Shown here: piece after piece, positions 8,086 to 16,130 of the stretch | Numbering within the stretch: the stretch's first letter is position 1 | Layout: every line of letters begins with the position of its first letter | NCBI RefSeq assembly: GCF_019857185.1 | Contig: NZ_JAHWXP010000002.1 | Span: 496,001-560,000 of the forward strand | Source of the DNA: Alteriqipengyuania abyssalis | GTDB lineage: Bacteria; Pseudomonadota; Alphaproteobacteria; Sphingomonadales; Sphingomonadaceae | DNA length: 64,000 bases | Direction of reading: 5' to 3' | Translations under genes and position numbers: made by a program | The notes under the pieces: generated by a model | What the model saw: only the letters and a program-made list of their open reading frames with translations | The model's database searches: none | What the model was told of the DNA's origin: nothing

Positions 8086-8553
8086 ATGACCATCATCCTC
8101 GGCCTCGATCCCTCGCTCACCTGCACCGGCTGGGGCGTGATCCGCAGCGAGGGATCGCGCCTCTCCCACATCGCCAACGGGCAGATCGCGACCGACACAA
8201 AGGCTCCGATGACCGAGCGGCTGGCGCAGCTGCAGCGCGAGCTGGCGCTGGTGATCGCTCGCTATCAGCCCGCGCGCGGGGCGTGCGAGGAAATCTTCCT
8301 CAACAAGAATCCCAAATCCACGCTCAAGCTGGCGCAGGCGCGCGGCAGCGTGCTGGCCGCGTGCGGCGCGCACGGACTCGACGTGCGCGAACACGCCGCG
8401 CGCTACGTCAAGAAATCGGTGGTCGGCACGGGCGCGGCGGAGAAGCGGCAGGTGCAGGCGATGCTCAAGGTGCTGCTGCCCGGGGTGACCATCGCCGGGG
8501 CGGACGCGGCGGATGCGCTGGCGGTCGCCATCGCCGATGCCCACGCGCCCTAG
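8086..8553 (+). CDS. ruvC: Holliday junction resolvase RuvC
   Basis: Endonuclease of 155 residues that nicks Holliday junctions symmetrically together with the RuvAB motor. The RNase H-fold hallmarks are visible: I-L-G-L-D8-P-S-L-x-x-T-G-W-G with the first catalytic aspartate, E-E-I-F-L-N-K-N with the second acidic residue, and the closing [14 protein letters not shown] with the last acids. Length is slightly short of the usual 160-175 but contains all motifs. The start is fixed by the N-terminal motif. ruvA and ruvB do not follow; the next gene is an unrelated lipoprotein. Confidence 0.94.
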   Translation: MTIILGLDPSLTCTGWGVIRSEGSRLSHIANGQIATDTKAPMTERLAQLQRELALVIARYQPARGACEEIFLNKNPKSTLKLAQARGSVLAACGAHGLDVREHAARYVKKSVVGTGAAEKRQVQAMLKVLLPGVTIAGADAADALAVAIADAHAP

Positions 8554-8576
8554 ATCGGCGCGGCTAAGCCACGGCG

Positions 8577-8601
8577 GGAACACAGGATTTCCCCGATCGT
8601 A
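8577..8601 (+). promoter_or_regulatory. Possible EcfG-type general stress promoter
   Basis: GGAAC at 8577-8581 and CGTA at 8598-8601 are separated by 16 bases. This differs by one base from the GGAAC-N16/17-CGTT pattern recognised by alphaproteobacterial EcfG sigma factors. The expected start of transcription would be about 50 bases before the lipoprotein ATG. A short two-box match is only suggestive. Confidence 0.35.
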
Positions 8602-8658
8602 GAGTCTCCATTCCAGGTGCGGGATTGGTGGCCTCGCGATTCAATGGGGAGAATTTGC

Positions 8659-9027
8659 ATGCGTAAACTCACGATACCCGCTCTGCTCGCCGGCACCCTG
8701 CTGCTGGGCGGCTGCGCCTATGGTCCGGGCTATGGCTACAACGATGGCTACGGGCCGGGCGGCGGCTATAATGACGGTTATGGTAGTGGCTATGGAGACG
8801 GCTACGGCTATTCCTACCGCCAGAACAGCGAGTTCGAGCGCGCGGCGGTGAACGCCTGCGGGCGCGAGGCGAGCCGCACGGGCCGGGTCGAGATCACCTA
8901 TGCCGAGGAACGCGATCGCGGCGTCTATACCGTGCAGGGCCGCATCGCCGTGCGCGACCGGTCGCGCGACCAGTTCACCTGCCAGTTCAGCGCCTCGGGC
9001 CGGATCATCGATTTCCGCTTCGGCTAG
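8659..9027 (+). CDS. Gly/Tyr-rich lipoprotein of unknown function
   Basis: Protein of 122 residues that I cannot assign to a named family. A short basic start and hydrophobic core end in a lipobox L-L-G-G-C at about residue 19, so it should be a lipid-anchored envelope protein. The next 35 residues are a low-complexity run of G-Y-N-D-G-Y-G-type units, flexible and aromatic. The C-terminal 65 residues form a small compact domain with two cysteines (N-A-C-G-R-E-A and F-T-C-Q-F-S) that could make a disulfide in the periplasm, and beta-strand-like R-V-E-I-T-Y and Y-T-V-Q-G-R-I. GGGGAG lies 7 bases before the ATG. A candidate stress promoter lies upstream. Confidence 0.75.
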   Translation: MRKLTIPALLAGTLLLGGCAYGPGYGYNDGYGPGGGYNDGYGSGYGDGYGYSYRQNSEFERAAVNACGREASRTGRVEITYAEERDRGVYTVQGRIAVRDRSRDQFTCQFSASGRIIDFRFG

Positions 9028-9095
9028 GCGAAATCATCGGGCGTGGCGGCGCATGGCGCTGTCCTAATCGTGGCGGGCGCGCTAGACCTCCGCGC

Positions 9096-9221
9096 ATGTC
9101 GAGCCACGCCCACCGCTTGCCAGACGCTCCGCCACGGCACCTGCCCGGCGGGGCGTTTTGTGTCTCTGGACTGTGTGTCAGGTGTGTCAGGCGCGCGGCG
9201 GCTGGCGGGCGAATCGCCTGA
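9096..9221 (+). CDS. Possible 41-residue Cys-containing leader peptide
   Basis: A short frame of 41 codons, His/Pro/Arg-rich at the front and ending around C-V-S-G-L-C-V-R-C-V-R-R, terminates in TGA that overlaps the ATG of the next gene (TGATG). This would couple its translation to the monooxygenase gene. Against it: no clear Shine-Dalgarno sequence, and the Cys-rich part is encoded by a DNA element (9168-9190) repeated elsewhere in the window, so the frame may be a by-product of that element. I record it as possible only. Confidence 0.3.
   Translation: MSSHAHRLPDAPPRHLPGGAFCVSGLCVRCVRRAAAGGRIA
9168..9190 (+). repeat. Tandem 9-mer element, copy 1
   Basis: GGACT is followed by two head-to-tail copies of GTGTGTCAG (9173-9190). 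A nearly identical 23-base sequence (22 of 23 bases) occurs at 62892-62914 in the same orientation. Both lie in the leader of a gene on the same strand, 30 and 63 bases before its start codon, after a T-rich run. It could be an operator, an mRNA element or a small interspersed repeat. Confidence 0.6.
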
Positions 9222-9547
9222 TGTACCTGGTCGTCTTCCGCAGCCGCAAACGCGCCGGCTACGACGCGGCGGCCTATGCCGAACACGCCGATGCGATGGA
9301 GGCGCTCGCGCGCGAGCAGCCCGGCTTCCTCGCGGTGAAGACCTACGCCGCCGATGATGGCGAGACGGTGACGATCTCCGAATGGGCAACGCGCGAGGCG
9401 GCCAAGGCGTGGCGCTGCCATCCGGACCATGCCGGCGTTCAGGACGCGGGCAGGACACACCACTATGCCGGGTACACGATGTTCACCTGCCTCGACCCGC
9501 AGGTGACCCACTATCAACATGATGAGCCAGACGAAGAGGACGCATGA
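9221..9547 (+). CDS. Antibiotic biosynthesis monooxygenase (ABM) domain protein
   Basis: Small protein of 108 residues with the dimeric alpha-beta-barrel ABM fold pattern: M-Y-L-V-V-F-R-S-R as strand one, a helix ending M-E-A-L-A-R-E-Q-P-G-F-L, then T-I-S-E-W and a His-rich H-P-D-H segment before the last strand. Members are cofactor-free oxygenases or small regulatory and haem-handling proteins; the substrate here cannot be named. The start is the ATG at 9221, which overlaps the stop of the short upstream frame and begins exactly at the family's first strand. The gene ends in an ATGA overlap with the ArsC-family gene. Confidence 0.8.
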   Translation: MYLVVFRSRKRAGYDAAAYAEHADAMEALAREQPGFLAVKTYAADDGETVTISEWATREAAKAWRCHPDHAGVQDAGRTHHYAGYTMFTCLDPQVTHYQHDEPDEEDA

Positions 9548-9891
9548 CCACCACGCTCAACGGCATTCCCAATTGCGATACGGTCAAGAAGGCGAGGAAG
9601 TGGCTGGAGGCGCAGGGCATCGAGCACAGCTTCCGCGACTTCAAGAAGGACGCGCCGAGCGCCGACGAGATCGGCGGCTGGGCCGATGCCGCGGGCTGGG
9701 AGGTGCTGCTCAACAAGCGCGGCACGACATTTCGCAAGCTGGGCGAGGGCGACAAGGCCAATCTCAGCCAAGAGAAGGCGATTGCCTTGATGGTGCAACA
9801 TCCAAGCCTGATCAAACGCCCCGTACTCGAACATGAGGGCGGCCTGCTGGTCGGCTTCAAGGAACCGGAATGGAAGGATGAATTGTGCTGA
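9544..9891 (+). CDS. ArsC/Spx-family thioredoxin-fold protein (YffB-like)
   Basis: Protein of 115 residues with the ArsC/Spx fold: G-I-P-N-C11-D-T-V-K-K-A-R-K-W-L carries a single reactive cysteine with no C-x-x-C pair. F-R-D-F-K-K-D follows, and the late segment I-K-R-P-V-L holds the conserved R-P-V. This matches the YffB subgroup, glutathione-dependent reductase-like proteins, rather than true arsenate reductases, and no ars genes are nearby. It overlaps the ABM gene by 4 bases at the front and the phosphodiesterase gene by 7 at the end, so it sits in a tightly coupled operon. Confidence 0.87.
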   Translation: MTTTLNGIPNCDTVKKARKWLEAQGIEHSFRDFKKDAPSADEIGGWADAAGWEVLLNKRGTTFRKLGEGDKANLSQEKAIALMVQHPSLIKRPVLEHEGGLLVGFKEPEWKDELC

Positions 9892-10937
9892 AATGGCTTG
9901 GGGCACTGGCCATCGCCCTGTCACCCGCTTGTGCGAGCGCGCAAGGCGTGGCTGACCTGACCCCCGTCAATGCCGATGGCGACATGCTGGTGATTGCGCA
10001 TCGCGGCGCGAGCGGCGAACGGCCCGAACACACGCTCGCCAGTTACGAACGCGCGATCGACGAAGGCGCGGACTATATCGAGCCCGATCTGGTGGTGACC
10101 AAGGATCTGGTGCTGGTCGCCCGGCACGAGAACGAGATCGGAGAGACGACCAACGTCGCCGACCATCCCGAGTTCGCCGACCGCCGCCGGACCAAGAACA
10201 TCGAAGGCCAGATGGTCAACGGCTGGTTCGCGGAGGACTTCACGCTCGCCGAGTTGCAGACGCTGCGCGCGAAGGAGCGGATGCCCGCTCTGCGCCCGGC
10301 CAATGCGCGCTTCGACGGGCTGTACGCGATCCCGACCTTTGCCGACATCATCGCGCTCAAGCGTGCGAAGGAAGCCGAAACCGGCCGCAAGATCGGGCTC
10401 TATCCCGAACTCAAGCACCCGACCTGGCTGTTGCAGGAAAGCGGGATCGACACGGTCGACCTGCTGGTCCGGCAGCTGAAGCAGGAAGGGCTGGATGGCG
10501 CGGACTCGGACGTGTTCGTCCAAGTGTTCGACATCGCGCCGCTGCAACGGCTCGACAAGATGATCGACGCGCCGCTGATCCTGCTGATCCGCCCCGAAGG
10601 TGGCCCCTATGACGAGCCGGGCATGACCTGGGCGGGACTCATGACCCCGACCGGACTCGGCGAAGTGGCGACCTATGCCGACGGGATCGGCCCGTGGATG
10701 GGCCATGTGCTCCGCGACGACGGCACGCCGACCGATCTGGTCCGCGATGCCCATGCGGCGGGGCTGAAGGTCCACCCGTGGACCGTGCGCAAGGAAAACG
10801 TGTTCCTGCCCGCGTCGCTGCGATCGGACACGAGCGAGAACGGTATCGGCGATATCCGGGGGCTGGTGAAACTGCTCAAGGCTGCCGGAGTCGACGGCTA
10901 CTTCACCGACGATCCCGGGATGGTGCGGGGGGACTAG
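9885..10937 (+). CDS. Glycerophosphodiester phosphodiesterase, exported
   Basis: Protein of 350 residues that hydrolyses glycerophosphodiesters to glycerol 3-phosphate and an alcohol. A signal peptide (hydrophobic residues 3-16, A-S-A cleavage region near 17-19) predicts a periplasmic location. The GDPD core begins with A-H39-R40-G-A-S-G-x-x-P-E-H-T; the metal site E66-P-D68 follows, then Y-P-E-L-K-H and the late H-P-W-T-V. The K-E-N-V-F-L-P insertion and the length match the GlpQ-type periplasmic enzymes. The start codon is GTG, inside the last codons of the ArsC-like gene. The TAG stop shares a CTAG with the convergent ubiG stop. Confidence 0.9.
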   Translation: MLKWLGALAIALSPACASAQGVADLTPVNADGDMLVIAHRGASGERPEHTLASYERAIDEGADYIEPDLVVTKDLVLVARHENEIGETTNVADHPEFADRRRTKNIEGQMVNGWFAEDFTLAELQTLRAKERMPALRPANARFDGLYAIPTFADIIALKRAKEAETGRKIGLYPELKHPTWLLQESGIDTVDLLVRQLKQEGLDGADSDVFVQVFDIAPLQRLDKMIDAPLILLIRPEGGPYDEPGMTWAGLMTPTGLGEVATYADGIGPWMGHVLRDDGTPTDLVRDAHAAGLKVHPWTVRKENVFLPASLRSDTSENGIGDIRGLVKLLKAAGVDGYFTDDPGMVRGD

Positions 10938-11662
10938 GCGCGCCGCGCGGCCAGAATGTAGTTGAGGCTCATGTCGTCACTCAGGTGCAGGCCCTTGCCC
11001 GGACGCCAGGCAATGCCCTGCGTCTGGGTGACGGTCAGGCCTGCATCGGCGAGCAGGCCGCTCAGCTCCTCGGGCGTCACGAAGTCGTCCCAGTGGTGCG
11101 TGCCCCGGGGCACCGCGCCGACCGCCTCCGCCGCGCCGACCAGCAGCAGGCGGCTGGCGGCGGTGCGGTTGGGTGTGGAGAGGATGAGGAGGCCGTCATC
11201 GGCAAGCCTGGTGGTGAGCGCGGCGAGGAAGGCGGGCTTGTCCGCGACATGCTCGATCACCTCCATACAGGTGACGAGGTCGAAACTGCCGAGGTCCAGC
11301 GTGCCGATCTCGCCCGCCATGTAGCGGATATCGAGCCCGGCCGCCTCCGCATGGGCGGCGGCGGCGGCGGCATTCTCGGGTGCGGCATCGACGCCCGTCA
11401 CCTCGGCGCCGAGGCGCGACAAGGGTTCGCACAGCAGGCCCGCGCCGCAGCCGACATCGACCGCGTCCTTGCCCGCAAGCGGCGATGCGCTCTCGATATC
11501 GCCGCCCCAGTGGCGGTCGATCGACTCGCGAATGAAGCCCAGCCGCACCGGGTTCAGCCGGTGGAGCATGGCGGAGGAGCCCTTCGGGTCCCACCAGTCC
11601 GCTGCCAGTGCGCCGAAATGGGCGGCTTCATCGGGGCGAATGGTTGCTGTTGCATCGCTCAT
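10934..11662 (-). CDS. ubiG: Ubiquinone biosynthesis O-methyltransferase UbiG
   Basis: Protein of 242 residues that carries out both O-methylation steps of ubiquinone synthesis using S-adenosylmethionine. The N-terminal H-F-x-x-L-A-x-x-W-W-D-P-x-G segment and L-N-P-V-R are UbiG-specific, and the SAM-binding motif is A-V-D-V-G-C-G-A-G-L-L at 67-77. C-M-E-V-I-E-H-V and the late G-T-H-H-W-D-D-F-V signature are present. It is divergent from lysC with about 50 bases between starts and convergent with the phosphodiesterase gene, sharing CTAG as the stop for both. Confidence 0.95.
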   Translation of the reverse strand: MSDATATIRPDEAAHFGALAADWWDPKGSSAMLHRLNPVRLGFIRESIDRHWGGDIESASPLAGKDAVDVGCGAGLLCEPLSRLGAEVTGVDAAPENAAAAAAHAEAAGLDIRYMAGEIGTLDLGSFDLVTCMEVIEHVADKPAFLAALTTRLADDGLLILSTPNRTAASRLLLVGAAEAVGAVPRGTHHWDDFVTPEELSGLLADAGLTVTQTQGIAWRPGKGLHLSDDMSLNYILAARRA

Positions 11663-11715
11663 CCCCGCTCCCTAACACCGCGCCGAAAGTGGCACCAGCG
11701 AGGAAGGCTTCGCCC

Positions 11716-13008
11716 TTGGCGCGGATCGTGATGAAATTCGGCGGGACCTCGATGGCGGGGACCGAGCGCATTCGGCGTGTGGCGCAGATCGTGCGCAAGC
11801 AGGCGGCTCCCAAAGACGGCGGGCCAGCGAACGAGGTTGCGGTGGTCGTCTCAGCAATGGCGGGCGAGACCGACCGGCTGGTCAACTTCGCCCGCGAGGC
11901 CCATGCGCTCTACGACCCTGCGGAATACGACGTGGTCGTGGCGAGCGGGGAGCAGGTCACCTCCGGCCTGCTCGCGATGACGCTCCAGTCGCTGGGGCAG
12001 AAGGCGCGCAGCTGGCTCGGCTGGCAGCTTCCGATTCGCACGATCGAGGCCCATGCCAAGGCGCGCGTCGATGCGATCGACAGCGATGCGCTGCTCGCCA
12101 GCATGGCCGAGGGCACGATTGCGGTGATCCCGGGCTTCCAGGGACTGAGCGCGGAAGGCCGCGTCACCACGCTCGGCCGCGGCGGGTCGGACACCAGTGC
12201 GGTTGCAGTCGCGGCGGCGGTCAAAGCGGACCGGTGCGACATCTACACCGATGTCGACGGGGTCTACACCACCGACCCGCGGATCGTCGCCAAGGCGCGC
12301 AAGCTCAAGGCGGTTACCTACGAGGAAATGCTCGAACTTGCCTCCGTCGGCGCGAAGGTGCTGCAGACCCGCTCTGTCAGCCTCGCGATGAAGGAAGGCG
12401 TGAGGCTACAGGTGCTCTCCAGCTTCGTGGACGACAGCGCGACCCCGGCAGACGACCTGCCGGGCACGCTGATCGTCTCCGAGGAAGAAATGGAGCGGAT
12501 GGTCGAAGAGGGAAAAATGGAACGCAAGCTCGTCACCGGCATCGCGCACGACAAGAACGAAGCCAAGATCATCCTCACCCGCGTGCCCGACAAGCCGGGC
12601 GCGGTGGCGGAAATCTTCGGCCCGCTGGCCGAGGCCAGCATCAATGTCGACATGATCATCCAGAACGTGGGCCGCGACAAGGGCGAGACCGACGTGACCT
12701 TCACGATTCCCCAGACCGACCTCGCCCGCGCGCAGGCCCTGCTGGAGGACAAGCGCGAATCGATCGGCTACAACCGGATCATCACCGACAGCCATATCGC
12801 GAAGATCAGCGTCGTGGGCGTGGGCATGAAGAGCCACGCTGGCGTCGCGAGCGACATGTTCCGCGCGCTGGCGGACCGCGGGATCAACATCCAGGCGATC
12901 ACCACCTCCGAGATCAAGGTGAGCGTGATGATCGACGAGGACGAGACCGAGCTCGCCGTGCGCGTGCTGCACACGGCCTACGGCCTCGACGCGGAGGATG
13001 CGGCCTAG
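11716..13008 (+). CDS. lysC: Aspartate kinase
   Basis: Enzyme of 430 residues that phosphorylates aspartate in the first step toward lysine, threonine, methionine and diaminopimelate. The N-terminal I-V-M-K-F-G-G-T-S-M, the G-R-G-G-S-D-T-S-A segment and the Y-T-D-V-D-G-V-Y-T-T-D-P signature define the kinase. Two ACT domains fill the C-terminal third (G-I-A-H-D-K-N-E-A-K-I and K-I-S-V-V-G-V-G-M-K-S-H), the site of feedback inhibition by lysine or threonine. I chose the TTG at 11716 because GAGGAAGG lies about 9 bases upstream and it yields the usual M-A-R-I-V opening; the ATG at 11731 would cut it. TTG suggests modest translation. Confidence 0.93.
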   Translation: MARIVMKFGGTSMAGTERIRRVAQIVRKQAAPKDGGPANEVAVVVSAMAGETDRLVNFAREAHALYDPAEYDVVVASGEQVTSGLLAMTLQSLGQKARSWLGWQLPIRTIEAHAKARVDAIDSDALLASMAEGTIAVIPGFQGLSAEGRVTTLGRGGSDTSAVAVAAAVKADRCDIYTDVDGVYTTDPRIVAKARKLKAVTYEEMLELASVGAKVLQTRSVSLAMKEGVRLQVLSSFVDDSATPADDLPGTLIVSEEEMERMVEEGKMERKLVTGIAHDKNEAKIILTRVPDKPGAVAEIFGPLAEASINVDMIIQNVGRDKGETDVTFTIPQTDLARAQALLEDKRESIGYNRIITDSHIAKISVVGVGMKSHAGVASDMFRALADRGINIQAITTSEIKVSVMIDEDETELAVRVLHTAYGLDAEDAA

Positions 13009-13022
13009 GGCACGCGTGCAGG

Positions 13023-14282
13023 GTGCCGACCGCGGTGAGCGTGCCCGGCTATCGGTTCAGGCCAACGCCTCCCTCGCTGCTCGACATGCTGCGCCACGGG
13101 GTGGCGGATCTCGCTGCGGTCATCCCGGCGACGATTCTTGAAGAACCGGCGGTGCAGCTGCCCGGTCCGGGCGCGCCGCTGGTGGTCGCCGATCCGGAAT
13201 TGGTGCGCGAATTGCTGGGCAACAGGGCAGGCAATTTCGCGCGCAACCGCATGATGCGCCGCCTGTTCCGGCGGACCTGGGGTACGGGTCTCGCTGCTGC
13301 CGAAGGAAAATCGTGGCAGGCGCAGCGGCGCGCGGCGGCCCCGTTCTTCCGCCCTGCTGCCATCGCAGCACAAGCCGAAGGCTTCACACGAGCGACGGAC
13401 GACGTACTGGTGGAGTATGCCGATGGCGGGTCGGTCGAGCTGGCATCGCTGGCGCGTCGCATCGTCGCCCGCGTGGTCTTCGGTCAACTGGTCGCGGCCG
13501 GGGATGAAGCCGATGCGGACGAGATCGCGCATCTCATGCCGGAATACGTGGCACTGGTTGCTGCCTTCGGCACCGCCGATCTCGCACCTCTGCCCGAAAG
13601 CTGGATAGATGGCCTGCGCGGCCTGCACAATGCGCGTTCGACGACGCGCATTGCTGCGATCTCTCATGCGATCGCAGCGGCACGCAAGGATAAGGAGCGC
13701 AGCGACGACCTGATAGACATGCTCGCGCCGGTGGGGCCGGTGGAGGACAATATTCGCGGGTTACTGCCAGCGGCCATGGATTCGACGGCGGCGGGTCTGA
13801 CGTGGGCCTTGTACTGTCTCGCAACGATGCCCGACTGGCAGAGCCGATGCCCCGAATCCGGGCCGGATACCCTGCGGCCATTCGTCAGGGAGGTGCTGCG
13901 GCTTTTCCCGCCCGGTCCGCACCTGGTCCGTACTGCGGCGATGGATGACGCGCTGGGCGGCCATCGCGTACGCAAGGGGCAAACGATTGTGGCGTCGATC
14001 TATGCCATGCATCGCCATCGCGCGCACTGGCACAACCCCGACAGTTTCGATCCTTCGCGCTTTGGGCCCGGAGCTCCGCGACAGGTCGCCTACCTCCCCT
14101 TCGGGACCGGTGAGCGGATGTGCATAGCCGCGCAGTTCGCCGAGCTTGAAATCCTTACCATCGCGCATCGGATCGCAGGACGCTTCCGTATCGAGGTCGA
14201 AGAGCGTCCGGCGGTCTCGCTCAAGGTCGCGACCCGTCCGGTCGGAGGCGTGCCGGCACGCCTCGTGCCACGAGGGACATGA
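13023..14282 (+). CDS. Cytochrome P450 of unassigned family
   Basis: Protein of up to 419 residues. The haem loop F-G-T-G-E-R-M-C367 and the K-helix E-V-L-R are intact. The I-helix reads A-A-M-D-S-T where most P450s have A-G-x-E/D-T-T; the acid is conserved, but the glycine is alanine and the first threonine is serine. An N-R-M-M-R-R-L-F and W-Q-A-Q-R-R-A-A-A-P-F-F-R-P C-helix region binds haem propionates. It has no membrane anchor, so it is a soluble class I P450 needing a ferredoxin. The substrate is unknown. Three in-frame GTG codons (13023, 13035, 13041) are possible starts and none has a strong ribosome site; the first is used here. It follows lysC by 14 bases. Confidence 0.85.
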   Translation: MPTAVSVPGYRFRPTPPSLLDMLRHGVADLAAVIPATILEEPAVQLPGPGAPLVVADPELVRELLGNRAGNFARNRMMRRLFRRTWGTGLAAAEGKSWQAQRRAAAPFFRPAAIAAQAEGFTRATDDVLVEYADGGSVELASLARRIVARVVFGQLVAAGDEADADEIAHLMPEYVALVAAFGTADLAPLPESWIDGLRGLHNARSTTRIAAISHAIAAARKDKERSDDLIDMLAPVGPVEDNIRGLLPAAMDSTAAGLTWALYCLATMPDWQSRCPESGPDTLRPFVREVLRLFPPGPHLVRTAAMDDALGGHRVRKGQTIVASIYAMHRHRAHWHNPDSFDPSRFGPGAPRQVAYLPFGTGERMCIAAQFAELEILTIAHRIAGRFRIEVEERPAVSLKVATRPVGGVPARLVPRGT

Positions 14283-14326
14283 TCCAGGTCTTGTAGGGCC
14301 AAACCAGCAGGCCTATCGCGGCCAGC

Positions 14327-15484
14327 ATGAGCCACACCGCCAAAATCCTGCTGCTCGGCTCGGGCGAGCTGGGGCGCGAGTTCGTCATCTCGGCCAAGCG
14401 GCTGGGCGCCTACGTGATCGCCTGCGACAGCTACGACAATGCGCCCGCGATGCAGCTGGCCGATGCGCGCGAGGTGTTCTCGATGCTCGATGGCGATGCG
14501 CTGCGTAGCGTGATCGAGAAGCACAAGCCCGACCATGTCGTGCCCGAGATCGAGGCGATCCGTACCGAAGTGCTGGCCGAGGTCGAGGCGGCGGGCGTGC
14601 ATGTCGTGCCGACCGCGCGTGCCGCGCAGCTGACCATGAACCGCGATGCGATCCGCGATCTGGCGGCGCAGGAGCTGGGCGTGCGCACCTCGCGCTACGG
14701 GTATGCGACAAGCTTAGAGGAAGTGCGCGCGGCGGCGAGCGACACGGGCTTTCCCTGCGTCATCAAGCCGGTCATGTCCTCCTCCGGCAAGGGCCAGAGC
14801 ACGGTGCAGGACGCCGAAGGGCTGGAGGCCGCGTGGGATTACGCGGTGGCCAATATGCGCGGCGACCGGGCACGGGTGATCGTCGAGCAGTTCATCGACT
14901 TCGATTACGAGATCACGCTGCTCACCGTGCGGCATTCCGGCGGCATCACCTTCTGCCCGCCGATCGGCCATCGGCAGGAGCGCGGCGACTACCAGGAAAG
15001 CTGGCAGCCGCACGGGATGAGCGAGGCCGCGCTGGCCGACGCGCAGGAAATGGCGCGCAAGGTGGTCGATAATCTGGGCGGCCATGGCCTGTTCGGGGTC
15101 GAGTTCTTCGTACGCGGCGATGAGGTGATCTTCTCCGAGCTTTCGCCGCGCCCTCACGACACCGGAATGGTGACGCTGGTCAGCCAGAACCTGACCGAGT
15201 TCGACCTCCATGCCCGCGCCGTGATTGGCCTGCCCGTGCCCGACACGGTCCGCGCGCGCCCTGCCGCCAGCGCGGTGATCCTCGCCGACCGTGAGAGCGA
15301 TAAGGTCTCCTATGATGGCCTCGCCGACGCGATGGCCAATGGCTCCGACCTGCGCATCTTCGCCAAGCCGGTGACGCGGCCCTTCCGACGCATGGGCGTC
15401 GCGCTGGCTACCGCTGGCGACACCGATGAAGCCCGCCGCCTCGCGAAGGAAGCGGCGGACCGGGTCACGCTGACTTACGACTGA
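14327..15484 (+). CDS. purT: Formate-dependent phosphoribosylglycinamide formyltransferase PurT
   Basis: ATP-grasp enzyme of 385 residues that formylates glycinamide ribonucleotide with free formate and ATP in purine synthesis, an alternative to PurN. The N-terminal I-L-L-L-G-S-G-E-L-G-R-E and the ATP-grasp segments C-V-I-K-P-V-M-S-S-S-G-K-G-Q-S, E-Q-F-I-D-F-D-Y-E-I-T-L-L-T-V and F-G-V-E-F-F-V are characteristic, as is S-E-L-S-P-R-P-H-D-T-G-M-V-T. Length is normal. It lies 44 bases after the P450 gene and ends 4 bases before the convergent DUF2306 gene. Confidence 0.95.
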   Translation: MSHTAKILLLGSGELGREFVISAKRLGAYVIACDSYDNAPAMQLADAREVFSMLDGDALRSVIEKHKPDHVVPEIEAIRTEVLAEVEAAGVHVVPTARAAQLTMNRDAIRDLAAQELGVRTSRYGYATSLEEVRAAASDTGFPCVIKPVMSSSGKGQSTVQDAEGLEAAWDYAVANMRGDRARVIVEQFIDFDYEITLLTVRHSGGITFCPPIGHRQERGDYQESWQPHGMSEAALADAQEMARKVVDNLGGHGLFGVEFFVRGDEVIFSELSPRPHDTGMVTLVSQNLTEFDLHARAVIGLPVPDTVRARPAASAVILADRESDKVSYDGLADAMANGSDLRIFAKPVTRPFRRMGVALATAGDTDEARRLAKEAADRVTLTYD

Positions 15485-15488
15485 GCGC

Positions 15489-16013
15489 TCAGCCGAACAG
15501 CCACATGCCCATCAGGCGGGTCGGCAGGAAGGCGAACAGGCCGGGGATCATCAGCGCGCCGAGGTACATCCGGGTGATGTTCTGGCGATGGCTCGCGATG
15601 TCGCCCTTCTGGGCGGTGCGGACCACCTGCCATGCGCCGAGCAGGGTGAGCGGCACGAAGATGTGAATCCAGCTAAAGTCCGTCCCGCCGCGCACGAAAG
15701 TGATCGCGATGGCGGTGACGACCATCAGGCCGACCCAGATCTTGCCCAGCATCTTGTGCAGCTTCGTCCCCTTGGTAGAGAGCAGGAGGTACGCGCCCAG
15801 CGGCACGCAGGGCAGCACGGTGACGATGTGGATCGCAATCGCGGTGTTGCGATAGCGACCGTCGTCGGGTGCGAGGCCGGCCACGAATTTGAAGACCGCC
15901 ACTGCAATGGCAGCGGTCATCAGCGCGCCGGCAATGGTGATGATCGATTTGAGGAACGGCCCGTTGTCGAACCGGGGCTTCGAGCGGGTGGCGGGGGCGG
16001 CGAGGGTGGTCAT
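15489..16013 (-). CDS. DUF2306 family membrane protein
   Basis: Integral membrane protein of 174 residues with about five hydrophobic segments (roughly 22-45, 58-80, 90-107, 113-128 and 150-172). The segment I-A-I-H-I-V-T-V-L-P-C-V-P-L-G-A and the H-K-M-L-G-K-I-W motif match DUF2306, as does the H-R-Q-N-I-T-R-M-Y segment before the last helix; the conserved histidines could bind haem or quinone, but this is not established. CAGGAGA lies about 9 bases before the start. It is divergent from the LytTR regulator gene, with about 135 bases between starts, which suggests the regulator may control it. Confidence 0.8.
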   Translation of the reverse strand: MTTLAAPATRSKPRFDNGPFLKSIITIAGALMTAAIAVAVFKFVAGLAPDDGRYRNTAIAIHIVTVLPCVPLGAYLLLSTKGTKLHKMLGKIWVGLMVVTAIAITFVRGGTDFSWIHIFVPLTLLGAWQVVRTAQKGDIASHRQNITRMYLGALMIPGLFAFLPTRLMGMWLFG

Positions 16014-16130
16014 GAGAAGGTCTCCTGGGTCTCTGTCTGTCCCCTGGATGCCTCAGGCCCGTTCGCGCGCAACGCGGCCTTCGCGGACGACGCAAGCCCT
16101 TCGTGAAAGCGCCGGATTCGCGTGTGTTTG

